Assembly: GCF_009828775.2 (NCBI RefSeq)
Contig: NZ_WTSY02000006.1
Coordinates: 19,226 to 83,225, forward strand
Length of the DNA: 64,000 bases
Direction: 5' to 3'
Origin: Erysipelothrix aquatica
GTDB taxonomy: Bacteria > Bacillota_I > Bacilli_A > Erysipelotrichales > Erysipelotrichaceae
The notes beneath the pieces were generated by a model, which made no database searches, had not been told where the DNA came from, and saw nothing but the letters and a program-made list of their open reading frames with translations. Within the stretch, counting starts at the first letter, position 1. Every line of letters begins with the position of its first letter. The translations under genes and the position numbers were made by a program. Shown here one piece after another: positions 16,912 to 25,646 of the stretch.

Positions 16912-17603
16912 GCGTGTTGTTCTGATTCCATTGCTAAGATAATAAACTCTTCTGATAGTGCAAGATGTTCGGTTATCACAAGTTTCATTTGCTCGACATC
17001 ACCGTTTTTCAGGCAACGATAGATGAGTCGGTGCTCTGCCAAAGCTCGCTCACGACGTGGTGCAGCCGTAAGTGAAATATCACGGAAGCGTGTTAGATAG
17101 TCACGAAGCCGATTCTGAATGGTTTCAAGACGTGGCATCTCAGAGAATTCATAGATCATTGTATTAAACTCTTTAGACATTTGAATGACACTGTTGACAT
17201 CGTTAGCAGCTTGAGCAGCATCGGTACGATCAAGCAGCGCTTCCATACGAGCAAAGCGCTCGTCATTCATTAATTGCATGGCATTTGTAGCTGCGAGAAT
17301 ATCCAATGCTGTACGAATTTGATAAATTTCGCGAACATCGTCTAAGTTAAATGTTGTGACGACAATTCCGTAGTTTGGAATGTATTGGACAATGTCTTCA
17401 TCTTGAATCCGTCGTAATGCTTCACGAACAGGTGTTCGGCTTACGTTGAGTGATTCAGCATAGAATTTTTCATTGATACGTTCCCCCATAGGAATAACAC
17501 CACTAATGATTGCGGTACGAAGTCCTTCGTAAATGATTTGATTGAGCGGCAAATTTTGGCTCAAATCAACCAAGTCAATAACTCTATCCATGTAATCTTT
17601 CAT
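16908..17603 (-). CDS. citO: GntR/FCD family regulator, likely citrate regulator CitO
   Basis: This 231-residue protein has an N-terminal GntR winged helix (about 16-82, with RTPVREALRRIQDEDIV) and a C-terminal all-helical FCD ligand domain (about 90-220, with LAEHRLIYRCLKNGD, whose histidines are typical metal-binding residues). FCD regulators sense carboxylic acids; the enterococcal CitO is a citrate-responsive activator. I start at ATG 17603 because AAGGAGA lies 7 nt upstream; an upstream in-frame start at 17636 is less likely. It is cotranscribed with citG. Two GTATAC palindromes lie just upstream of its own -35. Confidence 0.82.
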   Translation of the reverse strand: MKDYMDRVIDLVDLSQNLPLNQIIYEGLRTAIISGVIPMGERINEKFYAESLNVSRTPVREALRRIQDEDIVQYIPNYGIVVTTFNLDDVREIYQIRTALDILAATNAMQLMNDERFARMEALLDRTDAAQAANDVNSVIQMSKEFNTMIYEFSEMPRLETIQNRLRDYLTRFRDISLTAAPRRERALAEHRLIYRCLKNGDVEQMKLVITEHLALSEEFIILAMESEQHA

Positions 17604-17646
17604 ATATTTATCTCCTTGCTTGCTTAGTAAGCTCATGGTTATTCTT

Positions 17647-17698
17647 ATTATATGCTATTTTTCTAGTATAGGTCAAAATGATGTATACACTGTATACA
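17647..17698 (-). promoter_or_regulatory. citO-citG promoter with paired TGTATACA operators
   Basis: Reading leftward: -35 TTGACC (17676-17671), 18-bp spacer, -10 TATAAT (17652-17647). Upstream, TGTATACA occurs twice (17682-17689 and 17691-17698), centred about 9 bp apart. A site just above the -35 is where an activator would sit. The same octamer lies in the oad-cit promoter. Confidence 0.6.
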
Positions 17699-17849
17699 CT
17701 ATAAATTGTACATATATTCACTAATAAGTGCGTTTTGGTGTTTTCTTTATCACGGTATTTTCGATGTACTTTATAAATTGTTAAGAATATTCGATTTTGA
17801 ATAGGAGGAGTGAGGGAGGGATCATATTTAAAATTAGGAGATGATATAC

Positions 17850-18149
17850 ATGAATTTAGAATTACCAATGCATTATGATTTGATTGAGCAACACGAACGA
17901 ATCAATGGATCCGATGGTCAACGCTTTTTTAATAACCTTCGTGGACTTATTTTAGGTGTTCCGTCGGCTAATCGAGCACTCAAGGCGATTGGGATTAATA
18001 CAAGTAGATTGTGGGGTGTGGTTCGCATGGGCTATGGTGCAGCCTATATGAAGTTTGGAACTGCCGCGGTAATCGCAGGTGGCGTTGTTGGTGGGGCGTT
18101 AGCAGTGGGGGCATTTGCCGCATTATGGAATATCCGGATGTTCTATTAA
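17850..18149 (+). CDS. Small hypothetical protein with Gly/Ala-rich C-terminal membrane helix
   Basis: I do not recognise this 99-residue protein. The N-terminal half is polar (DLIEQHERINGSDGQRFFNN). The C-terminal half holds a hydrophobic, glycine/alanine-rich helix (about residues 66-93, with AVIAGGVVGGALAVGAFAAL) ending WNIRMFY, so it is probably a small membrane protein. TTAGGAG lies 10 nt before ATG 17850; an ATG at 17841 has no room for a ribosome site. It is a single gene between citO, which is divergent, and a strong terminator. The glycine-rich tail recalls small membrane or bacteriocin-like peptides, but there is no leader, immunity or export gene beside it. Confidence 0.6.
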   Translation: MNLELPMHYDLIEQHERINGSDGQRFFNNLRGLILGVPSANRALKAIGINTSRLWGVVRMGYGAAYMKFGTAAVIAGGVVGGALAVGAFAALWNIRMFY

Positions 18150-18178
18150 AAAAAAGCAAGCGTGAGCTTGCTTTTTGA
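18150..18178. terminator. Bidirectional terminator
   Basis: AAAAAGCAAGC pairs with GCTTGCTTTTT around GTGA, between convergent genes. Confidence 0.9.
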
Positions 18179-18183
18179 GGGGA

Positions 18184-18942
18184 TTATTGCGTATTTGTGT
18201 TAACGAATTTTAGAGCAGCATTTAAGACAAGTTCTGCCGACTCACGGTGGAGGCGACGATAGTCTTCATCGTTTGTCCATTTCTCATTCGTACGACTAAC
18301 ATGAACTACGAGGCAGTTTGCAACTGGAATGTTATAAAGTGATCCAAGTAGATACAGAACCGCAGTTTCCATTTCACAGTTAATAATGCCGCGAGGCTCC
18401 CAATACTCGATAAGATTAGGTGTCTCAATTCGTGTGTTCAATGCTGGTGTGCGCCCTTGTCCGAAATAATATGTTTCCGATGTAAGCCCAATGCCAACAT
18501 GTACTGTCTTATGATTTGAAGTTAATTCATTGTGTATTTGTGATAGCAGCAAGGGGTTTGGAACCGCAGGATAAACTGCAGGTACATAGGCTGATAATAG
18601 TCCTTCAGAACGTGCCATCCCACTATTTAAAATAATATCACCGGGATTGATTCCTTCTCGCCATGCACCACAGCCACCACAGCGAATTATCATTTGTGCA
18701 TCATTCTCCAGGAGTTCTGTAATTGCGATTTCTGTAGAACCAACTCCGATACCTGTTGAACAAACAGAAACGCGACGTCCTTGATATTCGCCAACATACA
18801 AGACAAATTCACGACTGGTATCAACAACTGACTCCACGTTCGTAAATAATGATGATATTAACTCAACCCGACCTGGATCGCCAACGATGAGTGTTACTTC
18901 TCCTAAATCGCCAGGCTTTAATCCTTTTAAATGTATGCTCAT
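18184..18942 (-). CDS. Nucleoside phosphorylase (PNP/UDP family)
   Basis: The 252 residues match the NP-I nucleoside phosphorylases, which split nucleosides with phosphate into base and ribose-1-phosphate. Landmarks are the N-terminal LIVGDPGRVELI (phosphate-binding Arg), CSTGIGVGSTEIAITEL, RCGGCGAWREGINPGDIIL (where family members have GT(S/C)G), and NCEMETAVLYLLG, the ribose-binding Glu-Met-Glu. Uridine phosphorylase is the nearest type I can recall, but base preference is not certain. It follows an MFS gene by four bases, so uptake and cleavage of a nucleoside is a likely unit. A second phosphorylase, deoD, lies at 33579. Confidence 0.85.
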   Translation of the reverse strand: MSIHLKGLKPGDLGEVTLIVGDPGRVELISSLFTNVESVVDTSREFVLYVGEYQGRRVSVCSTGIGVGSTEIAITELLENDAQMIIRCGGCGAWREGINPGDIILNSGMARSEGLLSAYVPAVYPAVPNPLLLSQIHNELTSNHKTVHVGIGLTSETYYFGQGRTPALNTRIETPNLIEYWEPRGIINCEMETAVLYLLGSLYNIPVANCLVVHVSRTNEKWTNDEDYRRLHRESAELVLNAALKFVNTNTQ

Positions 18943-18946
18943 AATG

Positions 18947-20158
18947 TTACTCCTTTGTATTTATTTTCAATGATAGTACAGTAATTAAAGAAACACAATA
19001 CAGTCCTGATAAGAAAAGCATTGCAATTGTTAACGAGTAGTTATCGAGGAAGAATCCAATTGCTACCGATGAGAATCCTCCAACAGCACGGCCAATGTTA
19101 AAGATAATGTTATTGGCAGTTGCACGAATGCGTGCTGGATAAAGGTTTCCAACGATTGCTCCATAACCAGCATTCATCCCATTTGCAAAGAATCCAACAG
19201 CAGCACCACCAATTAGGATACCAAGGTTAGAGGATGCGAATGAGTAGAGATAAACAGCGAGGGCGGATGCAATTAGGAATGAAGCATATGCTTTTTTAGC
19301 ACCAAGTTTATCCATAATTTGACCAAATACGAGCATTCCTAGGGACATCCCGACAATTGTTGCGATCATCCAAATTGAAGAACCCGAAATACTAATACCA
19401 GCTTTTTTCTGTAGAATTGAAGGTAACCAGTTCATTAAACCAAAGTAACCTGCAACTTGAGCTGTAGCCATAATCGTTAGTTTGATTGTAGTAGCTGCAC
19501 GTCCTTCTTTGAATAATTCAGAGATCCCAATTTTTTCAGCTTTTTCCGTAGATTGTTGACGTTGTTCTTTCCATGATGCAGATTCATCCATAGTTAGGTA
19601 AACATAAATTGCTAAGAAGATTGGCAATGCACCAAAAATAAAGAGGCCTTTCCAACCGAAGCTTGGCATGATGATTGCTGCTGCGATGGCTGCAATGATA
19701 CTACCAACTTGACCTGCGATGGTAACAAATGAATTCATGCGTCCGCGTTTCTCTGCGGGGAAAGCATCGGCGACAAGTGACATTACGACACCATATTCAC
19801 CACCACCACCGACACCAACGAGGAATCGTAAGAAGTAAACCATCGTAATATTTGTTGCGAATGCCATCATTCCTGTAGCGATAGAGAAAATTGCGACGGT
19901 GATTGCAAAAATCTTGATTCGACCGTATTTATCAGCGAGTGTCCCGAATATGATACCTCCTACAAGCATCCCGATATTCGTAATTGTGGAAATAAATCCT
20001 CCAGCGGCACCATTGATTCCAAAATCAAGAATCATGGAACTGAGTGCAAATGATAACATCATAGTACTCATGCTTTGTAATCCGAGCCCAGCCATCGAGC
20101 TGAATAAAGCTTGACGACGATATGACTTGTTATCATGTGTTTCTGTTATTGTATTCAT
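18947..20158 (-). CDS. MFS transporter
   Basis: This 403-residue protein has about 12 membrane helices and the MFS loop motif GTLADKYGRIKIF between helices 2 and 3, plus a second copy-like FGQIMDKLGAKKAY in the C-terminal half. The RFLVGVGGGGEYGVVMSLVADAFPAEKRGR stretch is typical of the aromatic-acid/sugar-porter-type MFS carriers. GGGAGAC lies upstream of the ATG. It is the first gene of a leftward unit with the nucleoside phosphorylase and is divergent from a PucR regulator. A nucleoside or related compound is a reasonable substrate guess, no more. Confidence 0.85.
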   Translation of the reverse strand: MNTITETHDNKSYRRQALFSSMAGLGLQSMSTMMLSFALSSMILDFGINGAAGGFISTITNIGMLVGGIIFGTLADKYGRIKIFAITVAIFSIATGMMAFATNITMVYFLRFLVGVGGGGEYGVVMSLVADAFPAEKRGRMNSFVTIAGQVGSIIAAIAAAIIMPSFGWKGLFIFGALPIFLAIYVYLTMDESASWKEQRQQSTEKAEKIGISELFKEGRAATTIKLTIMATAQVAGYFGLMNWLPSILQKKAGISISGSSIWMIATIVGMSLGMLVFGQIMDKLGAKKAYASFLIASALAVYLYSFASSNLGILIGGAAVGFFANGMNAGYGAIVGNLYPARIRATANNIIFNIGRAVGGFSSVAIGFFLDNYSLTIAMLFLSGLYCVSLITVLSLKINTKE

Positions 20159-20264
20159 ATTTGTCTCCCTTCGACTTTGAACGCCTTAACTATAACAAAC
20201 ACACATTGAATAAAATATTGTGGAATCACACATAAATATCGAAAATTATTGTGTTATAATACAA

Positions 20265-20293
20265 TTGTTTGTAAGCGGATACCGCTATATAAT
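20265..20293 (+). promoter_or_regulatory. pucR-type gene promoter with palindrome in the spacer
   Basis: -35 TTGTTT (20265-20270), 17-bp spacer and -10 TATAAT (20288-20293). The spacer contains the perfect dyad AGCGG-ATA-CCGCT (20274-20286). An operator between -35 and -10 would give repression; autoregulation by the PucR-family product is the simplest guess. Confidence 0.6.
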
Positions 20294-20327
20294 GAATGCG
20301 GAACGGTAGCGCTCTCAGGAGATTGCA

Positions 20328-21509
20328 ATGATTAGTTTAAAAGAAATATACGATGCACTGAATCGACGATTCGATATCGTATCGCTTAACAAGCGTGCAG
20401 AATACGCGGAACATGCATCCGTTTCTTCAATAACCGTAATGGAAACGGTAAATGTTGACCAGTGGGTAAAAGGCGGAGAACTCATACTTACAAGTAGTTC
20501 AACATTTCCAAAGTCAAAAGAGGGCCTAACATCATTAATTGAGACACTCAAACAAAAGCATGCAACATGTCTTGCGATAAAAGTTATTGAGGAAGATCGC
20601 CCGTCTAAGGACGAGCTCGAAGCTCTTACCGAAAATCTAGAATTCCCAATCTTATGGATACCCCACAATGTTACATATCTTGAGATTATGAATTATGTCA
20701 ATTCCATGCTCTTTAATATCAAAGAATACAATGATTTTAGAGAACGTGCAGCCTACAATATTATTTTTAACAACGGAACGATAGACAGTTTAATTGTTGA
20801 CTCATTTAAGTCGTACGATGTCGATATTACGAATTTAGACTGCTTGGTTGCTAATTTTAATTTTAAGGCGGACTCAGAAGACAATCGCATTAATGTTCAT
20901 TTTGATGCATTTTTTAAAACTGTCCAACTTATGTGTTCAGATTTAATTAATACATCGAAGATTACAGAATACTTGTTTGTACGCCAGTTGAATAGTTTTA
21001 TTATCATTTTTCTTGGGAATCGAGAACAACTCCAAGAACTGAAATTAAAGCACTATTCAATCGAAGCATTGGGTCAATACAAAGAGAATTTAAATGTGCT
21101 GAGTGTCGGACTGAGTAACATCGAGCATATTAAATTTATGCCGCAACTTCTTGATCAAGCCCAATTTACTTTGAGTTTTACAAATCATGATGTTGAAGGT
21201 GGTTATATTGAAGCCTATGAAAATGTCGAGTTTTACCACATGATTTACAAGGGCATTGGTTCGGATATGGATACATTCCTAATGTCCACATTACACACTG
21301 TGCGCAAAGGGTCGATTCTTTATGACACATTACTGATGTATTTCCGTTGCAATGAAAACCTCCAAGAGACGAGCAAACAACTGTACATCCATATCAACAC
21401 CTTGAATTATCGTTTAAAGCGAGTTCAAAATGTGACAGGATTAAATTTAAATGTGACACAAAACAAAGTGAAGTTATACTTAGCGGTCATTGCTGAGTAC
21501 AACCAATAA
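20328..21509 (+). CDS. PucR family transcriptional regulator
   Basis: The 393 residues begin with a PucR-type N-terminal ligand domain (about 1-125, with KGGELILTSSSTFPKS) and end with the PucR C-terminal helix-turn-helix (about 330-390, LYDTLLMYFRCNENLQETSKQLYIHINTLNYRLKRV in part). In Bacillus PucR controls purine catabolism; relatives control many transport operons. TCAGGAG precedes the ATG. It is the first gene of a five-gene run with an ABC importer starting 12 bp downstream and faces the MFS-phosphorylase unit, so it may control both. Confidence 0.88.
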   Translation: MISLKEIYDALNRRFDIVSLNKRAEYAEHASVSSITVMETVNVDQWVKGGELILTSSSTFPKSKEGLTSLIETLKQKHATCLAIKVIEEDRPSKDELEALTENLEFPILWIPHNVTYLEIMNYVNSMLFNIKEYNDFRERAAYNIIFNNGTIDSLIVDSFKSYDVDITNLDCLVANFNFKADSEDNRINVHFDAFFKTVQLMCSDLINTSKITEYLFVRQLNSFIIIFLGNREQLQELKLKHYSIEALGQYKENLNVLSVGLSNIEHIKFMPQLLDQAQFTLSFTNHDVEGGYIEAYENVEFYHMIYKGIGSDMDTFLMSTLHTVRKGSILYDTLLMYFRCNENLQETSKQLYIHINTLNYRLKRVQNVTGLNLNVTQNKVKLYLAVIAEYNQ

Positions 21510-21521
21510 GGGAGATAGATT

Positions 21522-22286
21522 ATGTCAAGTAAACGTATTGTCAGTGTTCAAAATCTAAATAAAACATTCGTAAACCAAGCGAATGAAACGATCACGGCAC
21601 TCAAAGATATAAATTTTGAAATTAATAGTCAAGAGTTTGTTTCAATTATCGGTCCATCTGGATGTGGAAAATCTACATTGCTTCGGATTGTATCTCAACT
21701 TGAAACATACAATAGTGGTAACATTGAATACTTCACCGATGGTCCAATAGCTGATAACATCGGATTTGTTTTTCAGGAATCTGTGCTATTTCCATGGAAG
21801 TCTGTATATAAAAATGCGATTTTCCCACTTAAAGTGAAAAATATGATGACGGATGCTCATCTCCAATATGTTGATCATCTTTTGAAAACAACAGGTTTAG
21901 AAAAATTTAAAAATTCGCTACCAAAAGAACTATCTGGAGGAATGAAGCAACGAGTTTCAATTGTCCGCTCATTATCCTATAGTCCTCAGTTATTATTAAT
22001 GGATGAGCCATTTGGAGCTCTAGATGCAATTACTCGCGATACGCTCAATTTAGAACTGGCACGAATCTCTCGTGAAGAAAAAATGACTGTTGTATTCGTA
22101 ACCCATGACATTGATGAAGCAGTATTTCTTTCATCAAAAGTCATTGTTATGTCAGCTCGCCCAGGCGAAATTAAAGAAATTGTTGATATAGATCTTCCGG
22201 CAGATCGTGATTTATCCATCCGTGCTGATGAACGCTTCACTACCTATGCGAAACACCTCAGAGGGCTGCTCAATGAAGACAATTAG
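21522..22286 (+). CDS. ABC importer ATP-binding protein (SsuB/TauB/ThiZ type)
   Basis: This 254-residue ATPase has Walker A GPSGCGKST (about 43-51), a Q-loop FVFQES, signature LSGGMKQRV, Walker B LLMDEPFGALD and the switch VTHDIDEAVF. It belongs to the NitT/TauT group that drives uptake of small organic ions or vitamin precursors. GGGAG lies upstream. It precedes two permease genes and a binding protein, with 14-bp overlap to the next gene. Confidence 0.93.
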   Translation: MSSKRIVSVQNLNKTFVNQANETITALKDINFEINSQEFVSIIGPSGCGKSTLLRIVSQLETYNSGNIEYFTDGPIADNIGFVFQESVLFPWKSVYKNAIFPLKVKNMMTDAHLQYVDHLLKTTGLEKFKNSLPKELSGGMKQRVSIVRSLSYSPQLLLMDEPFGALDAITRDTLNLELARISREEKMTVVFVTHDIDEAVFLSSKVIVMSARPGEIKEIVDIDLPADRDLSIRADERFTTYAKHLRGLLNEDN

Positions 22287-23040
22287 AAATACTTTTGATA
22301 AGCACCCGTTACTAAATACCGTAGCGTCTATCACGGTTTTTATTCTGATCTGGCATCTTTATGTGACACTCGTTCAAGTGCCACACTTCATGCTTCCAGC
22401 ACCTCTGAGTGTGTTGAAAGAGTTGGTCTATCAGTTTAGTGGAAGTAGTATTTGGCTTCATATTGGCATCACTTTGTATGAAGTTTTGGTCGGATTTATT
22501 TTGGGAGTTATTGTTGGGGCGATTATTGCCTATGCAATTTACAAATCAGAAACTCTCAGTGATTATATAAAACCAATTTTGATTTTTCTCCAAGTTGCAC
22601 CTAAAATTGCGTTAGTACCGCTTTTTGTGGTCTGGTTTGGACTGGGCCTGACGTCTAAAATTATAGTTGTATTTTCGATGGTTGTATTCCCAATAATAAT
22701 TGGGATTGAATCTGCACTGCGTCAGATTCCGTCATCATATTATGATTTGTTACACGTTGTTCAGTCGCCAAAGTCAAAAACAATCGTTGATTTAGAGATT
22801 CCGTATATTCTACCCGAAGTTTTTGCGTCGCTTAAAATTGCGATTGTTCAAGCAATAATCGGTGCAACAGTTGCAGAATGGATGGCAGGACAATATGGTC
22901 TTGGTTATATTCAATCCTTTGCGTCATCCACATTCAATACACCACTGTTAATCGCTGGGATTGTAGTGACGATTATCCTTGGTGTGATTCTCTATCAGAT
23001 TATCGAAATACTTGAGCGCAAGTATGTCTTTTGGAAGTAG
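22273..23040 (+). CDS. ABC importer permease (NitT/TauT type), first of two
   Basis: The 255-residue membrane protein has six hydrophobic segments and the EAA-type loop (ALRQIPSSYYDLLHVVQSPKSK ... LEIPYILPEVFASLKI) that contacts the ATPase. The ATG at 22273 overlaps the ATPase gene, GAGGGC being upstream. The opening VPHFMLPAPLSVLKEL is typical of this group. It is about as long as the second permease at 24051 and similar along its length (both have LQVAPK/LQIAPK-IxL-PLF--WFGLG), so the importer is probably a heterodimer arisen by duplication. Confidence 0.9.
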   Translation: MKTIRNTFDKHPLLNTVASITVFILIWHLYVTLVQVPHFMLPAPLSVLKELVYQFSGSSIWLHIGITLYEVLVGFILGVIVGAIIAYAIYKSETLSDYIKPILIFLQVAPKIALVPLFVVWFGLGLTSKIIVVFSMVVFPIIIGIESALRQIPSSYYDLLHVVQSPKSKTIVDLEIPYILPEVFASLKIAIVQAIIGATVAEWMAGQYGLGYIQSFASSTFNTPLLIAGIVVTIILGVILYQIIEILERKYVFWK

Positions 23041-23047
23041 GTCGATT

Positions 23048-24058
23048 ATGAAACGAATTATTACAATACTTTTACTAACAGTAATGCTCGCAGGATGTGG
23101 GCAAAAAAGTCACACGTACACACCAAATCAAGATGGTTTGATTGATGTAAGTGTTCAAATTGATGGTGCAGCAGTTCCGTACTATGCACCAATGTATGTT
23201 GCTCAAGAACGTGGTTTCTTTGCTGAACAAGGTCTTAATGTTTCGTTCTATTATGCTTCAGCAGCTGAAATTGTAAAAAATGTTGGATCCAACAATATAG
23301 AATTCGGATTTCCGAATGCAGACCCAGTTATTATCGGACGTGCAAACGGCGTTCCTGTAAAAATTGTCCACACAACGTTACAAAATGGATTGGGTTCAGT
23401 CATTTTCAAAGATGCATCTGGAATTAAAACACCGAGTGATCTAAAAGGGAAAACAATCGGTATTACCTCATATGGTAGCCCTAATTATAGTCAACTAAAA
23501 ATGTTGCTCGAGACAGAAGGACTTACCATCGACGATGTCACAATTAAGATTATTGGTACAGGTGCCATTGTGAATGCCTTAATCACAGATCAAGTTGATG
23601 CCATCAGTTTTTCAATGTTGCGTACTTATGAGCTTCGAGCAAATGGAGAATCCGTATCAGAATTTAGATCTAACGAGTTTACAACTACCTATGGAAACGT
23701 TGTTATAGTGAGTGACACCTTCTTAGAAACAAATCCTGAGCTTGTTGAAGGCTTTACGAACGCACTCAACAAATCACTCGAATATATTACGGATGGAAAT
23801 CTTGAGGATGCCGTCGACTTATCCATTGACAACTATGCTCAATCAGCTAAAAACTCTCGAGATAAATTCGTGACGATAATGGATGATGCCTATGTTAACG
23901 GATTATGGCAAAGTGATGATACGAAGATTCATGGATTTGGCTACAATAATCGTGAGCGATATCAATTGTTCATCGATGATCTTGCAAAATTTGGTATTAT
24001 CTCTAAATCATACGATGCTTCGGAATTAATCGTTGAAGGAGGTGCAAACCATGAGTAA
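23048..24058 (+). CDS. ABC importer substrate-binding lipoprotein (NMT1/THI5-like)
   Basis: The 336-residue protein starts with a lipoprotein signal (MKRIITILLLTVMLAGCG, lipobox LAGC, so Cys at about 17). The mature part matches the NMT1/ThiY-like binding fold with YYAPMYVAQERGFFAEQGLNV, the standard beginning of this family, and LKGKTIGITSYGS. It would hold the ligand at the outer membrane face and deliver it to the two permeases. Known ligands of the family include pyrimidine thiamine precursors, riboflavin, sulfonates and others; none can be chosen from sequence. The ThiY pyrimidine-site cysteines are not evident. ATG 23048 follows GGAAGTAGG. Confidence 0.88.
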   Translation: MKRIITILLLTVMLAGCGQKSHTYTPNQDGLIDVSVQIDGAAVPYYAPMYVAQERGFFAEQGLNVSFYYASAAEIVKNVGSNNIEFGFPNADPVIIGRANGVPVKIVHTTLQNGLGSVIFKDASGIKTPSDLKGKTIGITSYGSPNYSQLKMLLETEGLTIDDVTIKIIGTGAIVNALITDQVDAISFSMLRTYELRANGESVSEFRSNEFTTTYGNVVIVSDTFLETNPELVEGFTNALNKSLEYITDGNLEDAVDLSIDNYAQSAKNSRDKFVTIMDDAYVNGLWQSDDTKIHGFGYNNRERYQLFIDDLAKFGIISKSYDASELIVEGGANHE

Positions 24059-24794
24059 AAAAATAATCAGACCTATGATTCTCACAGTTATCATTCTCGT
24101 GATATGGCAAATTGCTGTTCAAGTTACGAAGGTACCGAACTATATTATGCCAAGCCCAGTTGAATTGGTTCAATATATGGGAAATCAGTTTGCAACAGGT
24201 TCAATTACGAAACATATTTTAACAACACTGCATGAAGTTATCGTTGGGACATTCTATGGAATTCTTGTTGGGATTGCGTTGGGATATGCAATTGCGAAGT
24301 CAAAATTAGTGGACCGATTATTGACACCTATTATCTTGATTCTACAAATTGCGCCAAAAATTTCACTTGCACCTCTCTTCCTTTTATGGTTTGGGTTAGG
24401 TGCAACGTCTAAAATTGCTTTAGTTATCTTAGTTGTTTCTTTCCCTGTTATGATTGCGCAAAGTACGGTCATCAAAAATATTGATAAAAATTATATCGAT
24501 TATATGACGGTCTTAAACGGAAATGCTTTACAAAGATTCATTCATGTAGAACTACCGTATTCATTGACAGCAGTTCTAAGTGGGATCAAAGTTTCTGTGA
24601 CTCAAGGGATGACAGGAGCAGTCATTGGTGAAATGATGGGGGCTCAAGCTGGTCTTGGGTACCTGTTGGTCTATGGAAGTGAAATGTACGATATTAAAAT
24701 AATTCTCAGCTCAGTCGTCATTCTGTCTGTGCTTGGTCTTATCTTATATTATCTTGCAGAGTATGCTGAAAAGAAAATCATTTATTGGAATTAA
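24051..24794 (+). CDS. ABC importer permease (NitT/TauT type), second of two
   Basis: The 247 residues form a six-helix permease with VPNYIMPSPVELVQYM at the start, LQIAPKISLAPLFLLWFGLG, and an EAA-type loop with VELPYSLTAVLSGIKVSV. GGAGGTG lies 8 nt before ATG 24051; the start overlaps the binding protein gene by 8 bp. It closes the operon, followed by a strong terminator. Together with the permease at 22273 it would form the membrane channel. Confidence 0.9.
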   Translation: MSKKIIRPMILTVIILVIWQIAVQVTKVPNYIMPSPVELVQYMGNQFATGSITKHILTTLHEVIVGTFYGILVGIALGYAIAKSKLVDRLLTPIILILQIAPKISLAPLFLLWFGLGATSKIALVILVVSFPVMIAQSTVIKNIDKNYIDYMTVLNGNALQRFIHVELPYSLTAVLSGIKVSVTQGMTGAVIGEMMGAQAGLGYLLVYGSEMYDIKIILSSVVILSVLGLILYYLAEYAEKKIIYWN

Positions 24795-24799
24795 AACTA

Positions 24800-24829
24800 A
24801 AAAAAGCTAGCGATTATGCTAGCTTTTAA
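24800..24829. terminator. Bidirectional terminator
   Basis: AAAAGCTAGC (24802-24811) pairs with GCTAGCTTTT (24818-24827), loop GATTAT-like, between convergent operons. Confidence 0.88.
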
Positions 24830-24835
24830 TTTGCT

Positions 24836-25633
24836 TTAGAACGCAGGTGCAAGTGTTTTTGAGTTTTCTTCGTTCGTTAAGAAATCTTTAACTTCTTTAC
24901 TTGTCATTGCTTCTTTCAATTTATTGATTTTTTCTGAATCTTTATTATCTTCACGTGCTACAAGTGAAATAGCGTAGTGTGTTGATCCGGATGTCTCAAG
25001 AATTAAAGCATCTTGTTTTGGTGTTAATCCAAGTGCTTTGATGTATGTAGGGTAGTTGTATACTAAATCTACTTCATCGTATGCTTGTGTCAATGTGAGT
25101 AAATCAACTTCGACGAATTGATAACTTGTTGCTGCAACATCTTTTAAAGTTGCATCGTGTGTTTTTCCATTTAAACTGATAAGACCAGCAGCTTCGAGCA
25201 TCATTAATGCACGTGCTTGATTAACTTGATCGTTAGGAATGGCAATTTTAGCATCTGTTGGTAAATCTTTGATGTCAGATGCTGTTTTTGAATAGAACCC
25301 TACGATTGCATCGTAAATGGGTTGAACGCCAACAAGTGTGCCATTGTTAGCAGTGTTAAACATTGTCATGAACGGAACATGTTGGAAGAAGTTCGCGTCA
25401 ATCTCTTTATTGTTTAATGCAATGTTAGCTGCAGCGTTATCTGATACAGGAACAAGTTCAACAGTATAACCATCTTTTGCGAGTACTTCGCCAGCAATGG
25501 TAACGACGGTTGTCATCGGTTCCATGTGTGATGCAACTTTGATAACTTTGTCTTCTTTAGAATCCTTAGCAGTGGCGCCACATGCTGTCAGAACTAATAA
25601 TGCAAGTGATGAAACTAGTATTTTTTTAAACAT
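24836..25633 (-). CDS. metQ: Methionine-type ABC binding lipoprotein (MetQ/NlpA family)
   Basis: The 265 residues begin with a lipoprotein signal (LLVLTACG lipobox; Cys about 18). The mature protein matches MetQ/NlpA with IKVASHMEPMTTVVTIAGEVLAKDGYTVELV, NKEIDANFFQHVPFM, IAIPNDQVNQARALMMLEAAGLI, and a C-terminal region. These proteins bind D/L-methionine or related compounds; specificity is assumed from family. GAGGAGA precedes the ATG. It is the last of three genes metN-metI-metQ read leftward. Confidence 0.88.
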   Translation of the reverse strand: MFKKILVSSLALLVLTACGATAKDSKEDKVIKVASHMEPMTTVVTIAGEVLAKDGYTVELVPVSDNAAANIALNNKEIDANFFQHVPFMTMFNTANNGTLVGVQPIYDAIVGFYSKTASDIKDLPTDAKIAIPNDQVNQARALMMLEAAGLISLNGKTHDATLKDVAATSYQFVEVDLLTLTQAYDEVDLVYNYPTYIKALGLTPKQDALILETSGSTHYAISLVAREDNKDSEKINKLKEAMTSKEVKDFLTNEENSKTLAPAF

Positions 25634-25646
25634 ATTCTCAATCTCC

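Noticed and set aside
17608..17868. 86-codon minus-strand frame overlapping the citO promoter
   Set aside because: It covers the citO promoter and operators, has no ribosome site and has a random composition.
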